DNA of 58,123 nt from Thermoplasmata archaeon (GTDB taxonomy: Archaea; Thermoplasmatota; Thermoplasmata; Lutacidiplasmatales; UBA184): NCBI GenBank assembly GCA_027314165.1, contig DAHVCH010000015.1, positions 1-58,123 of the forward strand. The letters run 5' to 3'. Positions 42,527-50,959 of this stretch are shown here, piece after piece. The notes below the pieces were generated by a model. It was not told where the DNA came from, ran no database searches, and saw only the letters and a program-made list of their open reading frames with translations. Within the stretch, counting starts at the first letter, position 1, and every line of letters starts with the position of its first letter. The position numbers were made by a program, and so were the translations under genes.

Positions 42527-43147
42527 CTACGCCGGTCGTTCCTGCCCTCCCCCCACCCCTTCCTCCTTGCTGAAGAGATGGACGGCGAGCGCCAACGCGC
42601 CCAGGGTGGGCACGAGCACCACCGCGTACAGGGGGGCGGCGACCCCCAGGAGCGAGATCGCCACGAGGAGGGACAGCCCCCCTCCGAGGATCGGGACCAT
42701 CGCCTGGGAGAGCACCGCGACCGCCGGGGGAGCCAGCTCCCCGGGAGCCGGGAGCGCGGCGTAGAGCACGAGCGCGATCCCGGCGAGCATCGCACAGACC
42801 AGGGCGAGGACCCCTCCGGGCAGGACCAGGACCGCGACCACCCAGACCGTGGCCGCAGGGAGGGCCCCGACGGACGGCAGGGGGGACGGGAGCCGTCGGA
42901 TCAGCATCCCCGACCCCGCCGCGACGAGAAGAGCGAAGAGGAGCGGAAGCTCGATCCACCGGGCGCCGCCGCCGAGGACCCAGAGGGGGAAGGGAAGAAA
43001 GGGCGCGAGGGTGGCCAGCAGTTCCAAAGAGGAGACCCCGGCCCGACGGACGAGCGGCGGATGCGCCTGCCTGCGGGCGATCTCCTGGTAGGAGATCACG
43101 TCCGCGACCGGGTCGCTCGGGGAGAGCGCGCCGTCCTCGAGGCTCAC
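42527..43147 (-). CDS. Multi-helix membrane protein of the MoxR-DUF58 operon
   Basis: A 206-residue protein of unknown function. The first 40 residues are polar and include ISYQEIARRQ. About five to six helices follow (45-195), mostly Leu/Val/Ala/Gly with VPTLGALALAVHLFS near the end. GTG 43147 overlaps the DUF58 stop as GTGA, tying it to that protein. Such extra membrane genes are common in MoxR/DUF58 clusters. Last gene of the run. Confidence 0.7.
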   Translation of the reverse strand: MSLEDGALSPSDPVADVISYQEIARRQAHPPLVRRAGVSSLELLATLAPFLPFPLWVLGGGARWIELPLLFALLVAAGSGMLIRRLPSPLPSVGALPAATVWVVAVLVLPGGVLALVCAMLAGIALVLYAALPAPGELAPPAVAVLSQAMVPILGGGLSLLVAISLLGVAAPLYAVVLVPTLGALALAVHLFSKEEGVGGGQERPA

Positions 43148-44469
43148 CCCACACCCCCCTGGAGCATCGTGGCCGGAGGGCGTCGCAGGAAGGCGACGAG
43201 CGAGGCGAGGCTCGTGAAGTCCTCCCACTCGACGACCGGCGCGCTCTCCCACGCCTCGGCGAGCCGCCGGCGTCGGAGGAGGCGGACCAGCCGCAGGGTG
43301 ATGTCCGCGTCCGGGGCCTTGAGCTCCATGCGCTCGGCCTCGAGCGTCGTGGGGGACGGGCAGAGCAGCATGCAGGGGTAGCCCCGTCTCCGGAGGAAGT
43401 AGCCGGAGGCCACGGTCTCGTCGTCGATCATCGGCGTGAGCAGGAGCACGGGCGTTCCCATCGGGAAGTGCCGCTGGAGCGAGACCGAAAGCCGCTCGAC
43501 CGGGGCGGCCACGTCCGAGAGCCGCGCGTCCTGCAGCGCCTGTTCGATCGCGAAGCGCTGGACGCGGCCTCCGCCCAGCCGGGTGATCTTGACGAACTCC
43601 CCGAAGATCACCAGCCCGACCCGGGTCTTCTCCTTCAGCAGGTACCGGGCGAGCCCGAGCGCCGCGGCCCGGGAGACCCCCAGGAGCTGCGCATCGTCCC
43701 CGCCGGGGAGCCCGCTCGGGCGGGCGTCGACGCAGATGATCATCTCGCCGCTGCGCTCGGCGTGGAACTCGTTGGAGGCCAGCTTCCCCCTCCGGGCCGA
43801 GGCCCACCAGTTGAGCTGCCGGGGCGGGTCGCCGGGTTGGTAGTCGCGGATCGAGACGAAGTCCCCCTGGATGGCCCGGCGGCGGGAGCGTACCTCGCCC
43901 GGCAGCGGGGTCGTGCGCTGGATCGCGAGCCGGGGGACGCGCCGCACCTCCGGGGGGTAGCGCTCGAGCGAGAGACCTTCGCCCCGGGCGGGGAGCAGGA
44001 TCTCCGAGAGACCGAGAGGGTCCCTCCACCGGACCTTCGGCGTCGCCAGCCGCACGAAGAGCGGGCGGAACGGCCGCATGCGGAAGGTGGCGGAGAGCGG
44101 CTCGCCCGGACGGACCACGACCCGGCGCGAGACCCCCTCCACCGGGAGGACCCCCTCGGGGGGCTCGATCTCCACGTCGATCCATCCTCCCGGGAGCGGA
44201 GGGGAGGCCTCGAAGGTCATGGCCATCTCCAGGTCGTCGCCCTTCTCCGAGAGCTCCCCACGGACCACGATCCGGGTCGCGGTCCTCGGTGCGAGCAGGA
44301 AGGACGAGGCCGGGGCGAGCAGGAGCGGCGCCGCGAGCATCACTCCGGCGGAGGAGCGCAGGACGAGCCCCGCGACGAGCGCCGTGCCGCCGAGGCCGAA
44401 CAGGAGCAGCGCCCGCGCCCTCCACGAGGCGCGAGGGGAGGCCGGGACGAAGGTCTCCGGCTCGGTCAT
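43144..44469 (-). CDS. DUF58 family membrane-anchored protein (vWA-like)
   Basis: A 441-residue protein with two N-terminal helices (about 19-59), then a beta domain, then the DUF58 core: GDFVSIRDYQPGDPPRQLNWWASARRGKL, given here in part by its DYQPGD and NWWASAR signature, and MIICVDARPSG starting a von Willebrand A-like fold. DUF58 proteins work with MoxR ATPases, encoded just upstream, and are thought to take part in assembly or activation of membrane or secreted complexes. The cognate metal-site residues of vWA are only partly kept. Confidence 0.92.
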   Translation of the reverse strand: MTEPETFVPASPRASWRARALLLFGLGGTALVAGLVLRSSAGVMLAAPLLLAPASSFLLAPRTATRIVVRGELSEKGDDLEMAMTFEASPPLPGGWIDVEIEPPEGVLPVEGVSRRVVVRPGEPLSATFRMRPFRPLFVRLATPKVRWRDPLGLSEILLPARGEGLSLERYPPEVRRVPRLAIQRTTPLPGEVRSRRRAIQGDFVSIRDYQPGDPPRQLNWWASARRGKLASNEFHAERSGEMIICVDARPSGLPGGDDAQLLGVSRAAALGLARYLLKEKTRVGLVIFGEFVKITRLGGGRVQRFAIEQALQDARLSDVAAPVERLSVSLQRHFPMGTPVLLLTPMIDDETVASGYFLRRRGYPCMLLCPSPTTLEAERMELKAPDADITLRLVRLLRRRRLAEAWESAPVVEWEDFTSLASLVAFLRRPPATMLQGGVG

Positions 44470-44509
44470 CCGTCCCGCTCCCGCCCGTGGTCCCCGCGTC
44501 GAGAGGAGG

Positions 44510-45460
44510 TCAGCCCACCTTCGGAACCGGCACCTTCCGGATGACCTCGCTGACCACCGTCGTCCCGCGCAGACCGCGGATCCACGGTTCGGGCTTGATC
44601 ACGATGCGATGGGCGAGCGCGGGGAGGGCGAGCGACTTCACGTCGTCCGGGAGCACGAAGTCCCTCCCCTCCAGGAGCGCCTTCGCCCGAGAGAGCTTCG
44701 CGAGCGCGAGCGAGCCGCGGGGAGAGGCGCCCACCTCGACCCTCGGGTCGGCCCGGGTGGCGGAGACCAGGTCGACGATGTACCCTTCGAGCGCGGGGGT
44801 GATGGAGACGTTCTCCACCGCCGTCTGGAGCCCTCGGAACTCCCCGGGAGCGAGGACGGCCGGCGGGGGCTGGAGCTCGGTCTTCGCCAGGCGCCTGCGA
44901 GCGAGGATCGCCCGCTCCTCCCCGGCCGTAGGATAGCCGACGGTGAGCCGCAGAAGGAAGCGGTCCACTTGGGCCTCCGGGAGCGGATAGGTCCCCTCGA
45001 GCTCGATCGGGTTCTGCGTCGCCATGACCAGGAACGGCCGCTCCAGGGGATACGTCGTCCCTTCGGAGGTCACCTGGTACTCCTGCATGGACTCCAGCAG
45101 GGCCGACTGGACCTTGGGCGGGGCACGGTTGATCTCGTCTGCGAGGAGGATGTGGGTGAAGACCGGCCCCTTCCGGAACGAGAACTTCCCGGAGGAGGGG
45201 TCGTAGATCTCCCCGCCGGTGATGTCGGTGGGGAGCAGGTCCGCCGTGAACTGGACCCGGGTGAAGGTGAGACCCAGCGCCGAGGAGAAGGACTTGGCGA
45301 TGAGGGTCTTGCCCAGGCCGGGGAGGTCCTCCAGGAGGACGTGCCCGTCGGCGAGCAGACCGACGAGGAGCGCCCGAAGGGCCTCCTGCTTTCCGACGAC
45401 GACCTGGCCCACGCCCGCGATGACCTGTTCTAGCCGCGCCTTCGAGCTTCCACCGTTCAT
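44510..45460 (-). CDS. MoxR-family AAA+ ATPase
   Basis: A 316-residue AAA+ chaperone-like ATPase. Walker A is EDLPGLGKTLIAKS (about residue 45), Walker B is ILLADEINRAPPKVQSALLESM, sensor 1 is MATQNPIE, and PEAQVDRF holds the Arg finger. The lid domain holds GASPRGSLALAKLSRAKA with sensor 2. Works with DUF58 partners in maturing target complexes. It is 10 bases downstream of a small membrane-protein gene and 40 bases upstream of DUF58, so all are one operon. Confidence 0.96.
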   Translation of the reverse strand: MNGGSSKARLEQVIAGVGQVVVGKQEALRALLVGLLADGHVLLEDLPGLGKTLIAKSFSSALGLTFTRVQFTADLLPTDITGGEIYDPSSGKFSFRKGPVFTHILLADEINRAPPKVQSALLESMQEYQVTSEGTTYPLERPFLVMATQNPIELEGTYPLPEAQVDRFLLRLTVGYPTAGEERAILARRRLAKTELQPPPAVLAPGEFRGLQTAVENVSITPALEGYIVDLVSATRADPRVEVGASPRGSLALAKLSRAKALLEGRDFVLPDDVKSLALPALAHRIVIKPEPWIRGLRGTTVVSEVIRKVPVPKVG

Positions 45461-45470
45461 GGGATTCCTC

Positions 45471-45884
45471 TCACACCCGTGCCTCGATCCGTTGGACCTC
45501 GTGGGTGAGCAGCTCTTCGAACTCCTTTCGGGGCAACCCCAGGACCTCCTCGCGCCGGTCGAGCAAGTGGTGCTCGTCGACCAGGCCCCCCGCCGTCGCG
45601 GCGGACTCCAGGGCCTCCAAGATGTGGAGGCGGGCGAGCCCGTCCCCGTCTCGCGCCTGCCGCACCCGCGTCTGCCAGAGAGAGGTCTGGGGGAGGATGA
45701 GAGGCGGGAGGGAGGGCATTCGGACCGCGAGGGCGAGCAGCCCGGCGAGGGTCAAAAAGGCGGCGGCGGTGGCGCCGAACGCCAGAGACATCGACGTGTT
45801 GTCGACCTCGAGGGAGGCGAGCACGGCGAAGAGGATCCCGATCGCCAGGATCGACCGACGGGCGTAGACCTCGGTCCGACTCAA
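45471..45884 (-). CDS. Small membrane protein of the MoxR-DUF58 operon
   Basis: A 137-residue protein with two helices (about 10-28 and 31-54), then a soluble helical domain with LARLHILEALESAA and EEVLGLPRKEFEELLTHEV. Not recognised as a family. Its ATG overlaps the DUF4129 stop (ATGA), and the ATPase starts 10 bases later, so it probably belongs to the same membrane complex. Confidence 0.7.
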   Translation of the reverse strand: MSRTEVYARRSILAIGILFAVLASLEVDNTSMSLAFGATAAAFLTLAGLLALAVRMPSLPPLILPQTSLWQTRVRQARDGDGLARLHILEALESAATAGGLVDEHHLLDRREEVLGLPRKEFEELLTHEVQRIEARV

Positions 45885-46975
45885 CGCGCTCCCACCTCTC
45901 CCGCCTCTCCCGCCTCGACGTCCACCCTCGGACCGGCCGTCTCCGCCGCCCCCGCGGAGGGGAGACGGGCCTTCAACTGGTCCAGGATCTCGACCAGGGA
46001 GGCGCGCGCCGCCGCGGCCTGCGCCTCGGACATCGAGTGCTCGCTGTAACGGGCCTCCTCGAAGAGCTCGCGCAGGCTGTGCGCGGAGGGCGAGGAGAGG
46101 CCCAAGCGGCTCTCCATCAGCAGCTCGATCTCGCGGGGAGTGAGCAGGTCGAGGTCTCCGACCCCCCGGGTCTCAAGGTCGCGGAGCAACGCGCCGTAGG
46201 CGGACACGATCTTCGCCCGGGCCTCGCTCAGGTCCCCCGTCTCGAGCGAGGCGACCGCCTGTTCGAGGTGTTGCACCAGCTCGGTGGGCCCGGTCTCCGC
46301 AGGTGGAGCCGGCGTCCGACCCCGTCGCAGGGCGTAGGTGATGAGAGGGACCAGGACCAGGGAGAGGATGATCCCGATGGTCAGCGGCAAGAGCATCGGA
46401 GCGTAGGGGGAGTCGAGAAGACCGCTGAGGGGAGGGGGAGGGCCCTTCGCCGCGGTCGTGTTCGTGGAGTTCCCGTTGGGCACGGTAGAGTTGCCGGTCG
46501 TGGTGTTCCCCCCGGCCGCCGTGGAGTTCCCTCCGGGAACGTAGCCCGTCACCCGGTGATAATCGAGCATCGATCCGAGGGCCATCATGCCCGCCGCCAC
46601 CAGGAGGACGAGCACCAACGCCAGGAGCGTGACCGCGGCTCCCTGCGAGAAGATGGCCTGCCCGTTGCGGTTGCGCAATACCCAGACGAGGCCGATGCAG
46701 GCCGGGATGGACACGGCCAGGACCGCCGCGACCACGACGAGGGTCGCGGGCCGCGCGCCGTTGAACGTCGTGGGAGGGGGAAGGGTCTGGAATCCGCCGA
46801 GGAGCCCGGCCGTCGCCCCGAGACCGATCGCGAACAGGAAGACGAACATCACGACCAAGGACCCTCGGTCGAGGAGGTCCCCCCCCCGGCCCGGGGGCGC
46901 GCCAGGGGCGCCGCGGGACGATCTCGGCCTGACCGGGCGCCGGACCATGCCTGAGCGAGGCGGGGTGGCGGTCAT
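45881..46975 (-). CDS. DUF4129-type membrane protein
   Basis: A 364-residue protein. After a basic, Pro-rich 35-residue start come three helices (about 40-62, 80-100, 112-134). An extracellular Asn/Thr/Gly-rich segment of about 45 residues follows, with several N-x-S/T sites (GNST, GNTTTGNST). A fourth helix lies at about 190-212. The cytoplasmic C-terminal domain, with SLETGDLSEARAKIVSAYGAL and a LTPREIELLM helix, matches the DUF4129 domain common in MoxR/DUF58/transglutaminase clusters. The N-x-S/T sites suggest N-glycosylation. ATG overlaps the racemase stop. Confidence 0.8.
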   Translation of the reverse strand: MTATPPRSGMVRRPVRPRSSRGAPGAPPGRGGDLLDRGSLVVMFVFLFAIGLGATAGLLGGFQTLPPPTTFNGARPATLVVVAAVLAVSIPACIGLVWVLRNRNGQAIFSQGAAVTLLALVLVLLVAAGMMALGSMLDYHRVTGYVPGGNSTAAGGNTTTGNSTVPNGNSTNTTAAKGPPPPLSGLLDSPYAPMLLPLTIGIILSLVLVPLITYALRRGRTPAPPAETGPTELVQHLEQAVASLETGDLSEARAKIVSAYGALLRDLETRGVGDLDLLTPREIELLMESRLGLSSPSAHSLRELFEEARYSEHSMSEAQAAAARASLVEILDQLKARLPSAGAAETAGPRVDVEAGEAGEVGAR

Positions 46976-48204
46976 ATCCTTTGACGGAGGCGACGAGTGC
47001 GGCGAGCGACCCTTCGCTTCCGTATCCGGGCCTCGACCGGCTCCACCCCGGTCCCGCTCCCCCGCGGGACCGCGAGCGTGCTGCCGGGTCCCAAACGGAA
47101 GGGCGGGTCGATGAGGTCCTCCGTCCAGTACCGGTCCGACGCGGAGAGGTCCGCCGGCAGCCGGAAGTTCGGAAGGCTCGCGAGGTGCACGTTGTGCGCC
47201 CGCCCCACGCCGGTCTCCAGCATCCCCCCGCACCACACCGGGATCGCTGTGCGCTCGCACCGGTCGTGGAGCGAGACGGAGGTCGAGAGACCTCCGACAC
47301 GTCCGGGCTTGATGTTGAGACATCCCAAGGCGCGCTCCTTGAGGGCCAGGTCAAGCCGCTCGACCGAACCCACGGACTCGTCGAGGCACACCTTCGATCC
47401 CCTGCCCAAGCTCCGGGCCAAGCGGGCGTGGAGGAGCAGCGCGTCCTCGGGGAACGGTTGCTCGACGACCTGGACGTGCGCGTCCCGACAGAGCCCCACG
47501 AGGCGGGGAAGGTCCTCGGCCCCGTAGGCCTGATTGGCGTCGATCCACAGAGGACTCTCCGGGAACGCCCGTCGAGCGGCGAGGACGAAGGCCCGGTCGC
47601 GGCCCGGTTCGACCTTGAGCTTCAGCCGACGGTACCCGGCCCCCGCGTACCCCTCGAGCTGCCGGAGGAGCTCGGCGGGGGAGGGGACCATCCCGACGGA
47701 GACCCCGACCTCCACGCGCTCCCGCACGGGCCTCTTCCCGGCGAGCAGCCGTTGGAGCGGGACCCCCTCCCGCCGGGCCGCGAGGTCGAAGAGCGCCATC
47801 TCCACCAGCGCCTTCGCCATCGGATGCCCTCGGATCTCCGAGGCCTCCTCCAAGAAGCGCTGGGGGGTCGCGCGGTCGGAGGAACGCTCGAGGGCCGGGA
47901 AAAGGTAGCGGAAGAGGACCTCACGGACCGTGGCCACGGATTCGTAGGAGTAGAGAGGGTCGCGCCCTGCGACGCACTCCGCCCACCCCACCTCTCCATG
48001 CGCCTCCTCCAGCGAGAGGAGGAGCACCCTGCGGGCCTTCTCCGTGCCGAAGCTCGTCGTGAACGGACGGACGAGGGGCATCTCGAGCTCCTCCAGCACG
48101 GCCCGACGGAGATGCACCGGAGGAGTCGCCCCGGTCCCCCCTCCCTTCCTCGAGGACGGTCGGGGGACCAAGGGACCTCCACCTCCTCGCCTGGGGTTCG
48201 CCAT
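46972..48204 (-). CDS. Enolase-superfamily o-succinylbenzoate synthase / N-succinylamino acid racemase
   Basis: A 410-residue enzyme. The capping domain includes PLVRPFTTSFGTEKARR and AECVAGRDPLYSYE. The barrel shows RRLKLKV, with the catalytic KxK pair, LWIDANQAY and VEQPF for metal ligands, CLDESV, and NIKPGRVGG with the second catalytic Lys. The MenC/NSAR pattern is clear. Because a GNAT acyltransferase of the type paired with NSAR precedes it and no other menaquinone genes are present, racemisation of N-acylamino acids seems likelier than menaquinone synthesis. A 30-residue low-complexity start and a basic tail flank the domain. Confidence 0.9.
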   Translation of the reverse strand: MANPRRGGGGPLVPRPSSRKGGGTGATPPVHLRRAVLEELEMPLVRPFTTSFGTEKARRVLLLSLEEAHGEVGWAECVAGRDPLYSYESVATVREVLFRYLFPALERSSDRATPQRFLEEASEIRGHPMAKALVEMALFDLAARREGVPLQRLLAGKRPVRERVEVGVSVGMVPSPAELLRQLEGYAGAGYRRLKLKVEPGRDRAFVLAARRAFPESPLWIDANQAYGAEDLPRLVGLCRDAHVQVVEQPFPEDALLLHARLARSLGRGSKVCLDESVGSVERLDLALKERALGCLNIKPGRVGGLSTSVSLHDRCERTAIPVWCGGMLETGVGRAHNVHLASLPNFRLPADLSASDRYWTEDLIDPPFRLGPGSTLAVPRGSGTGVEPVEARIRKRRVARRTRRLRQRI

Positions 48205-48208
48205 GAGC

Positions 48209-49105
48209 TCAGGGAGGAGGGTTCACGTCGGCCCCGGACGGCGTCCCAGGAGCGGGCTCGGAGGGTCGCGGAGCGAGGAAGTAGAAGGCCCTCCGCTCGT
48301 GCTCCACGCTGACCACGGCGAAGTCGTCGACCCCCCAACCCAGATCGTGGGCGGCCCGGAACGCTTCCCGGGTCGCGAGCCGCCACCCCCGAAGGTCCTG
48401 CGGCTGGTGCTCCCGCAGCGCGGACATGTCGAAAGGCACCTCCAGGACCCCCGAGGAGCGGCCCTCCTCCGGCTCGTGCACCTCGCGGGGGATCCTCAGC
48501 CCGGCCTCGCCGAGCTCGGTGTCGACGAGCACCTGGCTCGACCCGAACCGGGCGAGGTCGTCGTCCTTCGAGGGGACCTTCCCCCCGAGCCGCTCCTCGA
48601 CATGCGGAGAAGTGAGGAGCCACGTGACCCGGACCCGGTCGGTGGGGATCCCCCCGGTCTGCTCGGTGTCCATCGTGCCGTAGTAGTGGTGCATGTACCG
48701 GTCAGGGTAGGCGCCGAGACGGCGGACGTTGAGGTACCCGTTCTTCGCGACAAGGGGGTCGAAGGTCCACCGGATCTTCGGAAGCCCCATCCGGAGGACC
48801 TCCTCCCTCTGGGCCTCCTTCAGCCGGAAGCCGACCTTGTGGTTCTGGTACTCCGGCAGGACGGCGTTCATGTGCGACCAGAGGTAGAGCTCCTGGCCGT
48901 CCCACGCCACGAACCCCAGCGTGAACCCGATCAGGTGGATGTCGTGGAACGCCCCGAGGATGAGCCCCCCGTTGTCCTGGATCGCCCGCTGGAGGGAGGC
49001 CGGGACGGGGTGCTCCCCATGCATCCCCCACGCCTTGATCTGGACCTCTTCCGCCATGCGGAACTCCTCCGGGGTCCGGAGCTTGCGGAACTGGAGGTCG
49101 GGCAT
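48209..49105 (-). CDS. GNAT-superfamily acyltransferase (COG3375 type)
   Basis: A 298-residue protein. The N-terminal two thirds hold a GNAT fold: LILGAFHDIHLIGFTLGFV, LWSHMNAVLPEYQNHKVGFRLK with the acyl-CoA loop, and IRWTFDPLVAKNGYLNVRRLGA. COG3375 proteins are often encoded beside N-succinylamino-acid racemase, as here (gap of 4 bases). In bacteria such a pair, with a desuccinylase, converts D- to L-amino acids. It is the first gene of the seven-gene run. A TATA-like box on the minus strand (49126-49134) fits its ATG. Confidence 0.9.
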   Translation of the reverse strand: MPDLQFRKLRTPEEFRMAEEVQIKAWGMHGEHPVPASLQRAIQDNGGLILGAFHDIHLIGFTLGFVAWDGQELYLWSHMNAVLPEYQNHKVGFRLKEAQREEVLRMGLPKIRWTFDPLVAKNGYLNVRRLGAYPDRYMHHYYGTMDTEQTGGIPTDRVRVTWLLTSPHVEERLGGKVPSKDDDLARFGSSQVLVDTELGEAGLRIPREVHEPEEGRSSGVLEVPFDMSALREHQPQDLRGWRLATREAFRAAHDLGWGVDDFAVVSVEHERRAFYFLAPRPSEPAPGTPSGADVNPPP

Positions 49106-49125
49106 GGCCCGGGCGAGAGGAAGGG

Positions 49126-49134
49126 CCTAATTGA
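49126..49134 (-). promoter_or_regulatory. TATA-like box for the racemase-MoxR operon
   Basis: On the minus strand TCAATTAGG is centred about 25 bases before the ATG at 49105. It is the only clear promoter I see for the run that continues to 42527. Confidence 0.55.
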
Positions 49135-49196
49135 AACCGCTCCGAAAATGAGCCTACGGTCCAGGAGCGGCACGCGCGCCCGGACGACGGCGCCGT

Positions 49197-49751
49197 TCAA
49201 CCGCGGATCTTGAGCTCGAGCTTCTTGCGGACCAGCCGGATCTCGTCCTCGGGCGTGAGGTCCCAGAGCAGGTCCTCGGCCTCGGTCACGTTCCGGAGGA
49301 ACTCGGCCTTGCTCTTCGTCTTCATGAGGTGCTCGAAGCGGCGCCGGGCGATGACGTAGACGCCGACCAGGTACCCTCCGATGAGGGCCATGAGCCCGCC
49401 TCCCGGCAGCATCGCGAGCGTCCAGTCGGGTCCGGTGGCCCCGGTGTTCCCGTCCGGCCCAAGAAGGGGCTGCTCCAGCCCGGCCAGGGGGCCGCTGGGA
49501 GAGCCCAGGGGGGTCCAGGCGAAGAGCCCGATGAAGAACAGGGCCAGTCCCACGATGGTGACGGCGATCGAGATCGCGAACCGGTAGGTCCGCAGCCCCC
49601 GGCGCAGGCGGGTGGAGAGGTCCATCGAGGGTCCGGCGACCGCCCGTCCCCGCTTCTCGGTGGACGGACCGCCCTCGGCCTCGGAGGGCCCTTCGGAGCC
49701 CGATCCCTCGTCCTTGGACCCGCCGTTTTCGTCGTCTTCGACCCGCTTCAA
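49197..49751 (-). CDS. Membrane protein, possibly DUF3198 family
   Basis: A 184-residue protein. The first 50 residues are acidic and disordered. Two helices follow (about 60-80 and 112-135), then a cytoplasmic tail with FEHLMKTKSKAEFLRNV and LWDLTPEDEIRLVRKKLELK. The helix pair plus a charged tail recalls DUF3198 proteins of Thermoplasmata, with no known function. Start is TTG 49751; ATG 49625 would begin just before helix 1. Divergent from the GHMP kinase gene. Confidence 0.65.
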   Translation of the reverse strand: MKRVEDDENGGSKDEGSGSEGPSEAEGGPSTEKRGRAVAGPSMDLSTRLRRGLRTYRFAISIAVTIVGLALFFIGLFAWTPLGSPSGPLAGLEQPLLGPDGNTGATGPDWTLAMLPGGGLMALIGGYLVGVYVIARRRFEHLMKTKSKAEFLRNVTEAEDLLWDLTPEDEIRLVRKKLELKIRG

Positions 49752-49901
49752 GCCCGGGCCTGTAAAGGGGACGGTTCAAGAGACTTGTCCCCGGCTGCCC
49801 CCTGCGGTCGGAGGGTCGGAAGGGGGGGCCGGACCCCTTCCGGGACCGACGGCCACCCTCAAATCTCTCGCATCTTGACAGCTTTCACGGGTGGCAGGTC
49901 G

Positions 49902-50900
49902 TTGGGGACCAACTCCGTCGTCACGAAGACCCCGTTCCGGGTCACGTTCGCGGGTGGAGGGACCGACCTCCCGGAGTACTACCGCGCCCACGGGCCCGGC
50001 GCCTGTGTCGCGGGGGCCATGGACAAGGGGATCTACGTCATCGTCGTGGAGAACTTCAACCGCGACGAGATCCGGGTCAGCTACCGCGTGACCGAGGACG
50101 CGAAGAAGAGCGTCGACGAGATCGACCACGGGTCGATCCGGGAGTCCATGCGGCTCCTGCGGATCCCGAGCGGGGTCCAGGTCATCACCGCGACGCAGAT
50201 GCCCTCCCGAGGCACGGGGATCGGGTCGAGCAGCAGCTGCGCGGTGGGGGTCCTGAACGCGCTCCACGCCTGGAAGGGCCAGCACGTGAGCCCGCGCCAG
50301 CTCGCGCGTGAGGCCGTGCACATCGAGCGGGAGGTCCTGAAGGAGCCCGGGGGCATCCAGGACCAGTACGTGGCGGCCTACGGGGGGTTGAACCTGGTGA
50401 GGGTCGAGCGCGACGGCTCCGTCTCCGTCCAGAGCCTCTCCCTCGATCACGAGGGGCTCGCCGATCTGAACGCCCACCAGATGCTCTTCTTCACCGGGAT
50501 CGAGCGTTCCTCCTCCACGGTCCACATCCACCAGGTCAACCACATCTCCGAGCACCTGGAAGAGTACGACCGGATGCGCGACCTGGCCGTCTCGACCGCG
50601 AAGGCCCTCGAGAACCTGGACATCACCGAGGTCGGGCGTCTGATGGACGAGAACTGGGAGCTCAAGCAGAAGCTCTCGGAAGGCATCTCCAACACCCGGG
50701 TCAACGAGCTCTACGCGACGGCGAAGAAGGCGGGGGCCCTTGGAGGCAAGCTGATGGGCGCGGGGGGCGGGGGATTCCTGTTCATCCTCGCGCCGCCCGA
50801 GCGGCACGGGGGCATCGAGAGGGCCCTCCAGCGGCACGGCGCGTTCGTCACCCCGGTGAACCTCGAGCTCGACGGCAGCAAGGTCGTGCACCAGGACTGA
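49902..50900 (+). CDS. GHMP-family sugar kinase (heptose-7-phosphate kinase-like)
   Basis: A 332-residue kinase. Motif 1 is TPFRVTFAGGGTDLPEYY at the N-terminus, motif 2 is PSRGTGIGSSSSCAVGVLNAL (ATP loop, about residue 100), and motif 3 is LGGKLMGAGGGGFL. The strong match of the first motif is to HddA-type kinases that phosphorylate heptose 7-phosphate, or to related archaeal sugar kinases for nucleotide-sugar synthesis. Start is TTG 49902; a second in-frame TTG is at 49875. It lies alone. Confidence 0.88.
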   Translation: MGTNSVVTKTPFRVTFAGGGTDLPEYYRAHGPGACVAGAMDKGIYVIVVENFNRDEIRVSYRVTEDAKKSVDEIDHGSIRESMRLLRIPSGVQVITATQMPSRGTGIGSSSSCAVGVLNALHAWKGQHVSPRQLAREAVHIEREVLKEPGGIQDQYVAAYGGLNLVRVERDGSVSVQSLSLDHEGLADLNAHQMLFFTGIERSSSTVHIHQVNHISEHLEEYDRMRDLAVSTAKALENLDITEVGRLMDENWELKQKLSEGISNTRVNELYATAKKAGALGGKLMGAGGGGFLFILAPPERHGGIERALQRHGAFVTPVNLELDGSKVVHQD

Positions 50901-50929
50901 CCGCGGCCGCCGGGCTTCGTCCCGAATGG

Positions 50930-50938
50930 TTTAGTTAG
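50930..50938 (+). promoter_or_regulatory. TATA-like box for acetyl-CoA synthetase
   Basis: TTTAGTTAG is centred about 26 bases before the ATG at 50960, consistent with a leaderless mRNA. Confidence 0.6.
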
Positions 50939-50959
50939 CCCGGCTCCGTCCGGCCGCCC

